38,522 nt of DNA from Clostridiales bacterium (GCA_024693345.1 JAILLB010000122.1:1-38522); one strand, 5' to 3'. Counted from the first letter of the stretch, positions 9,088-20,110 are shown. The notes: generated by a model not told the origin, from the sequence alone. Program-made: numbers and translations.

Positions 9088-10815
9088 TTGATACGCAGAA
9101 GCACAATTAAGTCTAAACAGGAGCCATCAAAGGAAAACATCAACATTATTTCGAAAATTAAAAGAACAGTTTTGATAGTTGACGATGAGATAATCAATCA
9201 GGAAATACTTAAAGAAATACTGGGAACTGAATATGATATTCTTGTGGCGGACAATGGTCTTGATGCACTCCACAAAGTTCAAACAAATTGTGCCACCAAT
9301 TTCCTTGATTTTGCTGGACATCAACATGCCTATCATGGGTGGACTCAAGTTTCTTGAGATTATCAAAACCGACGAGAAATATAAGAGAATACCAGTAATA
9401 GTTCTCACACTATTGAAAAAGAGAATGAACTTAAGAGTTTGGAACTAGGTGCAGCAGATTTCATCAAGAAACCTTATGAGGCACCTGAAATCATTCGTGC
9501 CAGAGTCAAGAGAACGATTGAACTGTCTGAAGACAGAATGATTATTCAGGCTGCGGAAAGAGATGAACTGACCGACACATATAACAAGGATGTATTCGTC
9601 GAATATGTGAACAAGATGGATCAGTACAACAGATCTCACATGAACAATATGCTTGTTTTCAATGTAGACAAATTCCATATTTTCAACGAGATATACGGAA
9701 GAGAAGAAGGCGACAATCTTCTGAGGAATCTCGCAGAATCTTTGAAAGATATAGCAAGAATGAACGATGGTATCGTAGGAAGACTGCAGTCTGACTATTT
9801 TGTTATGTACCTGAATCATCAGTCGGATTATGACAAACTATACAGTTCTATTCATGAAGAACTTGTAGATCACCACATTGAAGATAATGTGAGACTGAGA
9901 ATGGGTATTTATCGGGTGGTCGACATTCATGAAACCGTCGACAGCAGAATCGACAGAGCTAAACTTGTATGTGATGAATTGAGATCGACACCACTTGTCA
10001 ATTACCATATATATGACAAAGAATCGCAGGACAAATTAATTTTCCACGAAAGACTTGTCATTGACCTTCCTAAAGCCATATCAGAAAGGCAACTGGAAGT
10101 ATACTACCAGCCCAAATACAGAGTGACAGGAGATAAACCGGTATTGGCATCTGCTGAAGCATTGATAAGATGGAATCATCCGGAATATGGTTTTCTCTCT
10201 CCGGGAGTTTTTATTCCTCTGTTTGAAGAAAACTTTTCCATCAAATTCCTTGGCCATTTTGTTTGGAATGAAGCGGCCGAGAGAATTGCAATATGGAAAA
10301 AGAAATATGGAAAATCCATCCCAATTTCTGTCAATGTATCAAGAGTAGACATGTACGAAACCAATATGGTTTCAATGCTTGAAGACATTGTTAAAAGAAA
10401 TGGAATAGATCCAAGTGAATTATATTTGGAAATCACAGAATCTGCATACAGCGCAGATCCGGATCAGCTCACGGAAACTGTACGCACACTGACTGAATTG
10501 GGATTCAAAATCGAAATAGATGACTTTGGAAGTGGCTATTCATCTTTGAACACACTCGCTTCGCTCCCGTTCGATATTTTAAAGCTTGACATGCAGTTTG
10601 TCAGAAATATGAATAAAAATGACAAAACCAAAAAGATGGTTCAGATTGTTGCTAACATCGCAAAATTCATGGATGTTCCGCTCGTCGCTGAGGGCGTTGA
10701 AACAGAAGATCAGATGAATCAGCTTAAAGAACTGGGGTATCAGATAATCCAGGGTTATTACTTCTCAAAGCCAGTGAATGCAGAAGAGTTCGAGAAATTT
10801 TTGAAAGAGGAATAA
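9088..10815 (+). pseudogene. REC-(degenerate GGDEF)-EAL response regulator/c-di-GMP phosphodiesterase, interrupted by two compensating frameshifts in the REC domain
   Basis: REC start in frame 1 (TVLIVDDEIINQEILKEIL), REC centre in frame 2 (ISLILLDINMPIMGGLKFLEIIKTDEKYKRIPVIVLT), REC end onward in frame 1 (ELKSLELGAADFIKKPY). Frame-1 stops at 9355 and 9382. EAL motifs intact: AEALIRW, EITES, DDFGSGYSSL, KLD, AEGVET, QGYYFSKP. Confidence 0.8.
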
Positions 10816-10816
10816 T

Positions 10817-11161
10817 ATGTTGACTATCCAATACTTAAAAGAATACGGCGCTGATGTTGAAACCGGTCTGTCCAGATTTGTCAATAATGAAGCTCTTTAT
10901 CTTCGTCTGGTAAAAATGGTTCCTTCTCTTGATGGTTTTGCAAAACTTGAGCAAGCCACAATAGACAAGGATTATGAGACCGCTTTTGAGGCTGCTCATG
11001 GTTTAAAAGGAGCTATAGGGAACCTTTCTCTTACTCCTCTTTACACACCTATTGTAACTATCACAGAACTGCTCAGAGCAAAAACTGACATGGACTATTC
11101 TACCTTAGTCGCGGAGATAATGACTCAGAGAGGAATTCTCGAAGTAATCTGCAGCGAGTGA
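10817..11161 (+). CDS. HPt (histidine phosphotransfer) domain protein
   Basis: About 110 aa helical protein with AAHGLKGAIGNLSL matching the HPt AHxLKGxxxxLG core; starts 1 nt after the EAL gene's stop codon. Confidence 0.85.
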   Translation: MLTIQYLKEYGADVETGLSRFVNNEALYLRLVKMVPSLDGFAKLEQATIDKDYETAFEAAHGLKGAIGNLSLTPLYTPIVTITELLRAKTDMDYSTLVAEIMTQRGILEVICSE

Positions 11162-11173
11162 ATACAAAAATAT

Positions 11174-11209
11174 ATGACTCGCATCTATGCTATGCGGGTC
11201 ATTTGTATT
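11174..11209 (+). terminator. Likely terminator after the EAL-HPt unit
   Basis: ATGACTCGCAT / ATGCGGGTCAT stem (one G-U) with a 7-nt loop, then TTGTATT; weak U-tract. Confidence 0.55.
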
Positions 11210-11242
11210 ATATGACAAACCTGAAAGTGGGGACAAAAAACA

Positions 11243-12973
11243 GTGATTATACGACCTGTATTTGATGACAACTCTAATATTCCGCTGTCAGAATACCCTC
11301 GTCCTCAGTTTAAAAGAGACAGCTACTATCCTCTCAATGGACGATGGTACTATGATATCACAAAAGCAGAAGACAAACCCGATTTTAGAAGTGAAATAAT
11401 CGTTCCATATTCTCCAGAATCAAAACTATCTGAAGTTGGGCATGTTCTTCAAAAAGATGAGGTGTTATGGTATAAAAGAACCTTCTCGCTGGACAAAGAA
11501 TTTGTTTCAAGCCATGTTTTTCTTAACATAGGTGCATGTGACCAGATTTCAGAGGTGTGTTTGAACGGCAACTTTGTTGGAAAGCATCTGGGAGGGTATA
11601 ACTCCTTTTCGTTTGAAATAAGCCGTTTTTTGAGTCAGGAGAATGAACTCATAATAAAAGTTACCGACAATGCCACTTCAGACATATACGGAAGGGGAAA
11701 ACAGAAGTACAAAAATGGTGGAATATGGTATACGCCTATAAGCGGTATATGGCAGTCCATCTGGCTTGAGTCAGTTCCGGAAGAATACATTCATGATCTC
11801 CAATACATTATTGATTCAAATAAGAAAGAACTCAGAATAATAGTTGACAATGTAGGAATATCAGACCGAATCTATGTTAAGGTTGTCGACGGAGAGACAG
11901 TTAAATCGGATAAAGAGTATCCCGTGTCAGACGTCATAGTCGACATTTCATCTTTAAAAGAATGGAGTCCGGATAATCCGGAATTATATGGACTTGTACT
12001 GGATTATTCCGATGACCACGTTGAATCATATTTCGGAATAAGATCCTTTTCAAGAAAAACAGTCAACTCAAGGGAGTATTTTGCACTTAATGATAAGCCA
12101 TACTTCCAGAATGGTATTCTTGACCAGGGATATTTTGAAGACGGGATCTATACATGCAAAAGCAACAAGGCAATGTATGATGAACTCAGCAGTATAAAGG
12201 AACTTGGCTTTAACATGCTGAGAAAACACATCAAAGTTGAACCGATGCTCTGGTATTACTACTGCGATGTGCTTGGAATCCTCGTCTGGCAGGACATGAT
12301 TAACGGAGGAAAGCCATATAATCCATTGAGAATTGCTGCTGGAGCAATAAGGCCTTTAAGATTTGATGACACAAAAAACGCATTGACGGGACGAAGTGAA
12401 GAATCAAAAAGATTCTTCCTGCAAGAGGCCGGCGAAACAATTAAACAACTGTATAATACCGTGTGCATTTCTACGTGGACCATCTTCAATGAAGGATGGG
12501 GACAGTTCGATTCATTGATTGTAGCTGAAAAGTTGAAAAGCTTGGACAATACAAGACTTTTTGACAACGCATCGGGCTGGGTCGATACCGGAAAAGGAGA
12601 TTATTCGAGCCACCATATCTATTTCAGAACAATCAGACTTACAAATGACAGGAACAGAATACTTGCACTCACAGAATTTGGCGGTTATTCATTCAAGGAT
12701 CAATCAGATAATGGCAAAGCATTCGGTTACAGAATGTATAAGGACAGAAATAAACTTGAAAAAGCCATTTCCGATCTTTTCCATAAGGAAGTCATTCCGA
12801 TGATAGAGAGTGAAGGTATGTCAGTTTCGGTGTATACGCAATTAACTGATGTCGAAGGAGAAGTCAACGGGATTTTTACCGCTGACAGAAAACTGAAAAT
12901 AAGTAAAGATACGTGGAAAGAGATAAACAAATCGATATATGAGTCTTTTGAAAGGAGTATTGCCAATGAATAA
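11243..12973 (+). CDS. GH2-family glycoside hydrolase (beta-galactosidase/glucuronidase-like)
   Basis: N-terminal sandwich LNGRWYYDI...VLWYKRTF, acid/base TWTIFNEGWGQ, nucleophile region ALTEFGGYSFKD. GTG start with upstream GTGGGG. Confidence 0.88.
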   Translation: MIIRPVFDDNSNIPLSEYPRPQFKRDSYYPLNGRWYYDITKAEDKPDFRSEIIVPYSPESKLSEVGHVLQKDEVLWYKRTFSLDKEFVSSHVFLNIGACDQISEVCLNGNFVGKHLGGYNSFSFEISRFLSQENELIIKVTDNATSDIYGRGKQKYKNGGIWYTPISGIWQSIWLESVPEEYIHDLQYIIDSNKKELRIIVDNVGISDRIYVKVVDGETVKSDKEYPVSDVIVDISSLKEWSPDNPELYGLVLDYSDDHVESYFGIRSFSRKTVNSREYFALNDKPYFQNGILDQGYFEDGIYTCKSNKAMYDELSSIKELGFNMLRKHIKVEPMLWYYYCDVLGILVWQDMINGGKPYNPLRIAAGAIRPLRFDDTKNALTGRSEESKRFFLQEAGETIKQLYNTVCISTWTIFNEGWGQFDSLIVAEKLKSLDNTRLFDNASGWVDTGKGDYSSHHIYFRTIRLTNDRNRILALTEFGGYSFKDQSDNGKAFGYRMYKDRNKLEKAISDLFHKEVIPMIESEGMSVSVYTQLTDVEGEVNGIFTADRKLKISKDTWKEINKSIYESFERSIANE

Positions 12974-14300
12974 AAAGATTTCTGCCCGCCAGTGGCTGGT
13001 TTACATTATCATCGGACTAATCGGGCAAATAGCATGGGTAATAGAAAACATGTATTTGAACACATACATTTTTTCCTTTGGAGTAGGTGAGTCATACTCG
13101 ACATACATATCAATCACAAATGCTGCCAGTGCAATAGTGGCTGTGCTTACAACCATATTACTGGGAACATTGAGTGACAAGATAGGAAAGAGGAAATTCT
13201 TTATATCCATAGGATACATTCTCTGGGGCATCTCAACATTATCCTTTGGCTTTATTAAGGTTACGACAATTCAGAGTTTGTTCAGCCTGGAAGCCCTGAG
13301 CGCAGCAAAAACCGCTGCAATACTCGTTATTGTACTTGACTGTATCATGACATTCTTTGGATCAACTTCAAACGATGCAGCATTCAATGCATATGTCACG
13401 GAGACAACAGACACAGGAACTGTCAGTAAGGTGCAGGGTGTATTGGCAACATTCCCGATTCTTGCAATGCTGATTGTGTTTGGACTTTTAAATCCGCTGA
13501 CTGAAAACGGCAACTGGGATCTGTTCTTTTACATTATAGGAGGGCTTACTCTGGTTGCAGGTATTTCCGGTTTGTTCCTGATTCCGAAAGAAGAAAAAAA
13601 GCCCGAAAACACAGATGGATTTGTCAAGAGGATGATAAGTGGATTTCTACCGCAAAATATCAAGACAAACCCAAGTTTGTACATCGGATTGATAGCATTC
13701 TTGATTTACTGCATAGCAACCAACATTTTTATGCCGTATCTGATGATTTATGTTCAGTATACGATGGAGATAACGGGATTTGAATTCATACTTGCACTTG
13801 GTATCGCACTCATCGTCGGCGCAATAGTAACCATCATTTTGGGATTTGTGCAGAATAAAGTGGGTATTAACAAAATGCTTGTTCCTACTGCATTGCTGTT
13901 TGCTGTCGGATGTATCCTTCTATCCTTGGTACAGAAAGGTCAGCTTCTCCTTTTTATATTGTTCGCAACAATTATGATGTCAGGATTCATGTCTCAGAGT
14001 TCATCTTTAAACGCACTCATTAGGGAGCATACACCAAATGGTCAAGAGGGAAGTTACCAGGGCCTGAGAATGATTTTCCAGGTTGCAATACCAATGTGTA
14101 CAGGTCCTTTCATAGGCGAAGCAATAGTCAGAGGAATGTCAAATTCCACTTACGTGGATTCCCTCACAAAAGAGGTATCTCCTCTCCCGCCTAACTACAT
14201 ATTCCTGTTTGCCGGAATCGTTGGTCTATTGTCGTTGATTCCGTCAATAATCATGATAATAAAAAACAAAAATGCAGGTAAGAAAGAAGGTCAAGAATAA
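12966..14300 (+). CDS. MFS transporter (sugar/glycoside-type)
   Basis: About 12 hydrophobic segments; [15 protein letters not shown] matches the MFS loop 2-3 signature. ATG 12966 overlaps the GH2 stop, indicating translational coupling. Confidence 0.82.
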   Translation: MNKKISARQWLVYIIIGLIGQIAWVIENMYLNTYIFSFGVGESYSTYISITNAASAIVAVLTTILLGTLSDKIGKRKFFISIGYILWGISTLSFGFIKVTTIQSLFSLEALSAAKTAAILVIVLDCIMTFFGSTSNDAAFNAYVTETTDTGTVSKVQGVLATFPILAMLIVFGLLNPLTENGNWDLFFYIIGGLTLVAGISGLFLIPKEEKKPENTDGFVKRMISGFLPQNIKTNPSLYIGLIAFLIYCIATNIFMPYLMIYVQYTMEITGFEFILALGIALIVGAIVTIILGFVQNKVGINKMLVPTALLFAVGCILLSLVQKGQLLLFILFATIMMSGFMSQSSSLNALIREHTPNGQEGSYQGLRMIFQVAIPMCTGPFIGEAIVRGMSNSTYVDSLTKEVSPLPPNYIFLFAGIVGLLSLIPSIIMIIKNKNAGKKEGQE

Positions 14301-14959
14301 TGGATATCAGAGAAATACTTTCAAAAGTTGATCACACACTGCTCAAGGTGGATGCACCATGGGAAGAATATGTCAAACTATTTGATGATGCCGTCAAATA
14401 CAAAACTGCTTCTGTTTGTATTCCGTGTTGTTATGTAAAGAGAGCAAAAGAATACCTTAAAAATTCCATGAAAATTTGCACTGTTGTCGGTTTTCCCAAC
14501 GGATATTCAACCACTTCGTCAAAGGTATTTGAAACAGAAGAAGCAATCAAAAACGGTGCAGACGAGATAGATATGGTAATTAATATCGGGATGCTTAAGG
14601 CAAAAGAATATGACTTCGTCGAGAATGAAATAAGATTGCTCAAAAAAGCATGTGGTAACAGAATACTTAAAGTCATCATAGAAACATGTCTTCTTACAAC
14701 TGAAGAGAAGATAAAAATGTGCGAACTTGTGACCAAGGCAGGCGCAGATTATATAAAGACGAGCACAGGTTTCTCAACTGATGGTGCAACCCCTGAAGAT
14801 GTAAGGATTTTTGCTAAGCATGTAGGAAAGAACGTAAAAATAAAAGCCGCAGGCGGAATTAAGACAATTGAAGATGCAGAAGAGTTCATAAGACTCGGTG
14901 CATCCAGACTCGGCACCAGCAGAATTGTTAAAATAGTAAAGGAAAAACAGCTATTATGA
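14300..14959 (+). CDS. deoC: Deoxyribose-phosphate aldolase
   Basis: [68 protein letters not shown]. Confidence 0.97.
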   Translation: MDIREILSKVDHTLLKVDAPWEEYVKLFDDAVKYKTASVCIPCCYVKRAKEYLKNSMKICTVVGFPNGYSTTSSKVFETEEAIKNGADEIDMVINIGMLKAKEYDFVENEIRLLKKACGNRILKVIIETCLLTTEEKIKMCELVTKAGADYIKTSTGFSTDGATPEDVRIFAKHVGKNVKIKAAGGIKTIEDAEEFIRLGASRLGTSRIVKIVKEKQLL

Positions 14960-16254
14960 GAATGTACGATATTATCTCCAAGAAAAGAGATAAACAGGAA
15001 CTGACAAAAGAAGAGATATCCTATTTTATTAAAAATCTGGTGTCGGGTGAAATACCTGATTATCAGACGTCAGCATTACTGATGGCTATATGCATTAATG
15101 GCATGAGCGACAGGGAAACACTTGATCTGACAATTGAAATGGAACATTCGGGTGACTGTGTCGATCTTTCCTCTCTAAAGAATACTGTGGATAAACACAG
15201 CACCGGCGGAGTAGGCGACAAGACTTCACTGATTATCGTTCCGATTGCTGCCGCATGCGGCGGAACAGTTGCAAAAATGTCCGGAAGAGGACTCGGTCAT
15301 ACAGGAGGAACAATTGACAAACTTGAATCAATTCCGGGATTTAAAACCGAGCTCAGTCCCGATGTTTTCATGAAGTTGTCAAAAGAAAATGGACTTGCAT
15401 TAGTCGGTCAGTCCGGAAATATGGCTCCTGCAGATAAAAAACTGTATGCCATAAGAGATGTTACAGCTACTGTCAGTTGCATGCCGTTGATAGTATCAAG
15501 CATAATGAGCAAAAAACTTGCTGCAGGTGCACAAAACATTGTTCTCGATGTCACAGTCGGATCCGGAGCCTTCATACCTGATATAAATGACGCAAGAGTT
15601 CTGGCACAGACAATGGTTAATGTTGGAAAAGGCGCAGGTAGAAATGTTGCCGCAGTCCTTACTGATATGGATGAACCTCTTGGCTATTCAATAGGCAATA
15701 ATCTTGAAGTGATAGAGGCAGTTGATGTACTGAAAAACAAAGGGCCAGAAGACTTAACATTTGTTGCTTTAACATTGGCATCAGAAATGGTATCACTTTT
15801 TTCCGGGAAGCCGTCTGAAGAATGTTTTGAAGAATGCAAGAAAGTAATTCAAAACGGCAAAGCTCTGGAGAAGTTCAGACAAATGGTAATTGCACAGGGC
15901 GGAGATGTATCATATATCGATGACACAACCAAGTTCAAAAAAGCCGATTATTCTTGTGAAATAAAAGCAGCTCAGTCTGGATATATATCCAAAATCAATA
16001 CTGAAGCCATAGGAGTTTCAAGCGTAATGCTTGGGGCAGGAAGAGAGAAGAAGAGTGACTCGATAGACTTTTCTGCAGGAATAAGAATGGTTAAGAAACT
16101 CGGCGATAAGGTTTCTCCTCAAGATACGATTGCTGTTCTGTATACAAGCGATGAATCAAGAATTAAAGATGCAAAAGCTAAATTTGAATCAGCAATATCT
16201 TATGCAGACAGCTACTCGGGAGAAAGAAAACTTGTGTATGGTGTTATAAGATAA
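14956..16254 (+). CDS. pdp: Pyrimidine-nucleoside phosphorylase
   Basis: [54 protein letters not shown]-type overlap with deoC. Confidence 0.96.
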   Translation: MRMYDIISKKRDKQELTKEEISYFIKNLVSGEIPDYQTSALLMAICINGMSDRETLDLTIEMEHSGDCVDLSSLKNTVDKHSTGGVGDKTSLIIVPIAAACGGTVAKMSGRGLGHTGGTIDKLESIPGFKTELSPDVFMKLSKENGLALVGQSGNMAPADKKLYAIRDVTATVSCMPLIVSSIMSKKLAAGAQNIVLDVTVGSGAFIPDINDARVLAQTMVNVGKGAGRNVAAVLTDMDEPLGYSIGNNLEVIEAVDVLKNKGPEDLTFVALTLASEMVSLFSGKPSEECFEECKKVIQNGKALEKFRQMVIAQGGDVSYIDDTTKFKKADYSCEIKAAQSGYISKINTEAIGVSSVMLGAGREKKSDSIDFSAGIRMVKKLGDKVSPQDTIAVLYTSDESRIKDAKAKFESAISYADSYSGERKLVYGVIR

Positions 16255-16261
16255 AACAAAG

Positions 16262-16300
16262 GCGTCAAAAGGAAAAATGTCCTTTTGACGCTCTATTTAT
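16262..16300. terminator. Strong hairpin terminator between convergent pdp and glyS
   Basis: 12-bp perfect stem GCGTCAAAAGGA / TCCTTTTGACGC with loop AAAATG, then CTCTATTTAT. Confidence 0.8.
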
Positions 16301-16314
16301 ACGTTCGTTAATTA

Positions 16315-17724
16315 TTAGAAATCGATTCTTGTTTCAATGTATTCCTTAAGATCTTCAATCTTGATTCTTTCTTGTTTCATAGAATCTCTTTCACGAACCG
16401 TGACACAGCCATCGCCATCTTTTGTTTCATCTCCGACTGTATCAAAATCTATTGTAATACAATATGGCGTTCCTATTTCATCCTGTCTGCGGTAACGCTT
16501 ACCAATGCTTCCGGTCTCATCATATTCTACGCGGAAATATTTTGAGAGTTCCTGAGCAATCTCCTGTGCCTTGTCGCCCAGTTTCTTAGACAGAGGCAAA
16601 ATGGCAGCTTTGATTGGAGCAAGATATGGGTGCAGGTGGAGAACTGTTCTGACATCATTGTCACCGACAGCTTCCTCATCATAAGCATCAATCAGGAATG
16701 CAAGCATTACACGGTCTGCACCGAGAGAAGGTTCAATAACATAAGGAATATATTTTTCATTTGTTGCATCATCAAAGTAATCCATTGGCTCACCGGAATG
16801 ATCCTGATGCTGTTTAAGGTCATAATCTGTTCTGTCAGCAACACCCCAGAGCTCGCCCCAGCCGAACGGGAACAAGTACTCAAAGTCAGTTGTTGCCTTT
16901 GAATAGAATGCAAGTTCTTCTTTTTCGTGATCTCTCAGGCGAAGATATTCTTTGTTCATGCCAAGAGAATACAGGAAGTTTGCACAATAATCTTTCCAAT
17001 AACTGAACCAATCCAAATCCGTTCCAGGTTTGCAGAAGAATTCGAGTTCCATCTGTTCAAATTCTCTAATTCTGAATGTGAAGTTTCCGGGAGTTATCTC
17101 ATTTCTGAATGACTTACCAACTTGAGCAATTCCGAAAGGAACTTTTTTTCTTGTCGTTCTCTGAACATTTTTGAAGTTGACAAATATACCCTGAGCTGTT
17201 TCAGGACGGAGATATACTTCGTTCTGAGAATCTTCGGTAACACCCTGGAAAGTCTTAAACATCATGTTAAACTTTCTGATTGGTGTAAAATCAGATTTGC
17301 CGCATCCCGGGCAGGGAATCTTCTTTTCTGTGATGTAAGCGGACAACTCATCGTTTGTCATGGCTTCTACATTGCATTCAACCTTGTTTTCTTCACACCA
17401 TGCTTCGACAAGTTTATCTGCTCTGTGTCTCATCTTGCAGCTCTTGCAGTCAATTAAAGGGTCATTGAAGTTAACAACGTGACCTGAAGCAACCCATACT
17501 TCGCGGTTCATTATGATCGCGGAATCCAAACCAACATTGTACTTGTTTTCCTGGACGAATTTCTTCCACCATGCCTTCTTTACGTTGTTTTTCATTTCAA
17601 CGCCCAATGGGCCGTAGTCCCAGCTGTTTGCCAGTCCGCCGTAAATCTCGGAACCGGCATATATAAAGCCTCTGTTTTTGCACAAAGCTACAATTTTATC
17701 CATTGTTTTTTCGTTTTGATTCAT
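16315..17724 (-). CDS. glyS: Glycyl-tRNA synthetase (single-chain, alpha2 type)
   Basis: [81 protein letters not shown]. Confidence 0.97.
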   Translation of the reverse strand: MNQNEKTMDKIVALCKNRGFIYAGSEIYGGLANSWDYGPLGVEMKNNVKKAWWKKFVQENKYNVGLDSAIIMNREVWVASGHVVNFNDPLIDCKSCKMRHRADKLVEAWCEENKVECNVEAMTNDELSAYITEKKIPCPGCGKSDFTPIRKFNMMFKTFQGVTEDSQNEVYLRPETAQGIFVNFKNVQRTTRKKVPFGIAQVGKSFRNEITPGNFTFRIREFEQMELEFFCKPGTDLDWFSYWKDYCANFLYSLGMNKEYLRLRDHEKEELAFYSKATTDFEYLFPFGWGELWGVADRTDYDLKQHQDHSGEPMDYFDDATNEKYIPYVIEPSLGADRVMLAFLIDAYDEEAVGDNDVRTVLHLHPYLAPIKAAILPLSKKLGDKAQEIAQELSKYFRVEYDETGSIGKRYRRQDEIGTPYCITIDFDTVGDETKDGDGCVTVRERDSMKQERIKIEDLKEYIETRIDF

Positions 17725-17727
17725 CTT

Positions 17728-18162
17728 TTAATCCTCGTAATTTCTTTTATTTTTATCCATATAAGATTGCAATATTAATTCCGCAGACAGTGTATCTATT
17801 GCGGCTTTTCTTTTCTTTCCGTATGTTCCGAGTTCGTCGAGTATCCCGTATGCTTGAATAGTAGTACGTCTTTCATCAATAAACTCGATTTTTATATTGG
17901 TTACTTTTTTTAGCTCTTCTGCAAACTGCATGACATGTTCAACTCTGAACCCTTCGGTTCCGTCCATATTCAACGGCTTGCCTATGACTATAATGTCTGC
18001 GTTTATTTCTTTTGCCTTTTCAGCAACACTTGCGGCGGTTTTTACCATGTCATAAGACTTCAGTGTTCCGGCACCCACAGATGTAATCCAAAGGTCATCC
18101 GAATATGCAAGACCTGTTCTGGCGTCTCCAAAGTCAACCCCCAATAGTTTCGGTTTCTTCAT
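17728..18162 (-). CDS. ruvX: YqgF/RuvX-family putative Holliday junction resolvase / pre-16S rRNA nuclease
   Basis: LLGVDFGDARTGLA, IVIGKPLNMDGTEG, FIDERRTTIQA, KKRKAAIDTLSAELILQSYMD. ATG 18162 preferred over the ORF start at 18171. Confidence 0.93.
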   Translation of the reverse strand: MKKPKLLGVDFGDARTGLAYSDDLWITSVGAGTLKSYDMVKTAASVAEKAKEINADIIVIGKPLNMDGTEGFRVEHVMQFAEELKKVTNIKIEFIDERRTTIQAYGILDELGTYGKKRKAAIDTLSAELILQSYMDKNKRNYED

Positions 18163-18164
18163 TA

Positions 18165-19253
18165 TTACCACCTTGAAACATCAATTCTGTTGGACTTAAT
18201 GAACTGTTCTATTTCTTCACTTGTGGGAACGTGTTCCAAAACTCCGTCTCTGGATTTTGTCAGAATGCTCGATACAACTCCATACACGCTTGCTCTTGTT
18301 ACATTTTTGCTTTCCATATAGTCTGCAACAACTGCTCCAAGGAAGGTTTCATTCATCTTTTTTGACATCGAATTGTAATCAGGAATCATGGATCCCGGAA
18401 TACCAATCTTTTTGTAATTGTCTCCGTCGTACACAAATGCCATGTTGTTTCCGGATTGAACGATGTAATGCTTTGCGTTAATCCTGTCTTTTATCATGGA
18501 AAGGGACTTCATGATTGCGTCGTTTGAATTCATGTAAAAACCGGTAAGATCGTGCAGTGCTTCATCGGATATTACAAGAATTTTGATTCCGGAATAATCC
18601 GACAAAGGCAGAGAAGACGTGAACTGGTTATATTCGACAACAAGCCCGATTTCATGGTCGATTGCTGATTCACATGCATATGCGACCAGACTTTTGTATC
18701 CTCTTGAATCCTCGGTCTGAACAACTTCTGGCTCGTATGGAGTGTTTCTGTCAATTTGAATGGTTTCATTCAAGATCTGTTCGTCATTGTTTTCTACAAC
18801 AACTTCATCCTTTTTTGACTCCATGAACGTGATTTCTTCCTGAGGAACGATAAACAGATCAGGGAGATATGAGAAAACTTCATCAACATCCTCTTTGGTG
18901 AAGGTGACATTTACGCCGTTTGATACATAATGAGTACACTCATCTGTGTCATCGTATAAAGTAATAGACTGACCTGTCTGATACTCCTTTGTCATCTCTC
19001 CGACGTGAAGATCTATGTTGCAGTTTGTGTAGTAATCTCTTAATCTGTTTCCGTTTGAATCATCGGATAGTTTTGTACAGAAAATGCAGTTGCCTCCCAT
19101 TTTTGCAATAGTGATGGCAGAAGCAGCGCTCTTGCCATAAGGATGGAAGCTGTACCTGTCGCCAAACTCAACATTGCCACGTCTTTTGAGCCTGTTGAGT
19201 TTCATCTCGAGATTCATGTAGCTGTTTCCCAAAACCAATGCTTTCTTGTTCAT
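18165..19253 (-). CDS. PfkB/ribokinase-like fold protein with divergent catalytic motif
   Basis: N-terminal YGKSAASAITIAKMGGNCIFCTKLSDDSNGNRLRDY resembles the PfkB signature. The C-terminal GAGD(T/S)F position reads KMNETFLGA. Confidence 0.75.
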   Translation of the reverse strand: MNKKALVLGNSYMNLEMKLNRLKRRGNVEFGDRYSFHPYGKSAASAITIAKMGGNCIFCTKLSDDSNGNRLRDYYTNCNIDLHVGEMTKEYQTGQSITLYDDTDECTHYVSNGVNVTFTKEDVDEVFSYLPDLFIVPQEEITFMESKKDEVVVENNDEQILNETIQIDRNTPYEPEVVQTEDSRGYKSLVAYACESAIDHEIGLVVEYNQFTSSLPLSDYSGIKILVISDEALHDLTGFYMNSNDAIMKSLSMIKDRINAKHYIVQSGNNMAFVYDGDNYKKIGIPGSMIPDYNSMSKKMNETFLGAVVADYMESKNVTRASVYGVVSSILTKSRDGVLEHVPTSEEIEQFIKSNRIDVSRW

Positions 19254-19304
19254 TTTGTCCTCACATTCTGCAATATTTTATATCAAGTCACTTGTAAAGT
19301 AAAG

Positions 19305-20045
19305 TTATATTTTCTGATTTGCCTTTGCCTGTTTTTTAATTCTTCTCATAAACTTTGGAAGGGCAGTCATTCTCTTGAATCTGGATGGGTTCTTTATCAG
19401 TCTATAAAGCCATTCGAGATGCAAGTCAATGAAGATTTTCGGAGCTCGTTTGGCTGTTCCCGCAAATATGTCTACAGTTCCACCCAGACCAGCAAGAAGC
19501 TTAACATTTTTAAGCCGACCTCTGTTGTCAAAAATCCATTTTTCCTGTTTTGGAAATCCGATGCACACAAGTATAACATCAGCTCCACTATCGTTAATGT
19601 CATCAATAAGTCGTTGGTTGTCTTCGTCGGAAATGTATCCGTTGTGAACTCCGCATATATCAAGATTTGGATGAACTGTTTTCAGATTGTCTCTTGCTTT
19701 TTCTGCAACCCCTTCACGTCCTCCGAATATGTACACCTTTTTATCGAGTCTTTCACATGACTCCATAAGTCGAAATCCGAATTCGACACCTGCAACTTTT
19801 TCCTTTAACGGGGTGCCCAGAATTTTGGCTGCCTTGATTATACCTATTCCATCAGGAAGAGTTAATTCGGAGCTGTTGTATATTTTAAGCAATGAAGGTT
19901 CTTTGTGGCACAGCTGGCACATTTCCGGATTTGGAGTAAACACGGCTATCTGTCTGTTTTCAAGAATTGACTGTTCACTGAATGCAATTGCTTCGTCAAG
20001 TGTAACATTGTCAAAATATATATTGTCAACGTTGATTCTTTCCAT
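19305..20045 (-). CDS. WecG/TagA/CpsF-family glycosyltransferase
   Basis: TPNPEMCQLCHKEPSL, LTLPDGIGIIKAAKILGTPL, GGREGVAEKARDNL, VCIGFPKQEKWI, LLAGLGGTVDIFAGTAKRAPKIFIDLHLEWLYRLIKNPSRFKRM. ATG 20045 behind GGAGGA. Confidence 0.93.
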   Translation of the reverse strand: MERINVDNIYFDNVTLDEAIAFSEQSILENRQIAVFTPNPEMCQLCHKEPSLLKIYNSSELTLPDGIGIIKAAKILGTPLKEKVAGVEFGFRLMESCERLDKKVYIFGGREGVAEKARDNLKTVHPNLDICGVHNGYISDEDNQRLIDDINDSGADVILVCIGFPKQEKWIFDNRGRLKNVKLLAGLGGTVDIFAGTAKRAPKIFIDLHLEWLYRLIKNPSRFKRMTALPKFMRRIKKQAKANQKI

Positions 20046-20110
20046 GGCTCCTCCTCGATTTATATCTATTATGAAATTGTACCACAATGCAAAAGATTTT
20101 TCTATATTTA

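Noticed and set aside
9400-9425. Possible programmed frameshift at G-AAA-AAG in the REC region
   Set aside because: Two shifts in opposite directions would be needed, the first site (tgtgccaccaat) has no known slippery motif, and GAAAAAG is a weak heptamer. Mutation or sequencing error is simpler.
19143-19760. 205-aa plus-strand ORF across 19143-19760
   Set aside because: It runs antisense to the PfkB-like and WecG/TagA genes and across their intergenic gap; no motif or RBS supports it.
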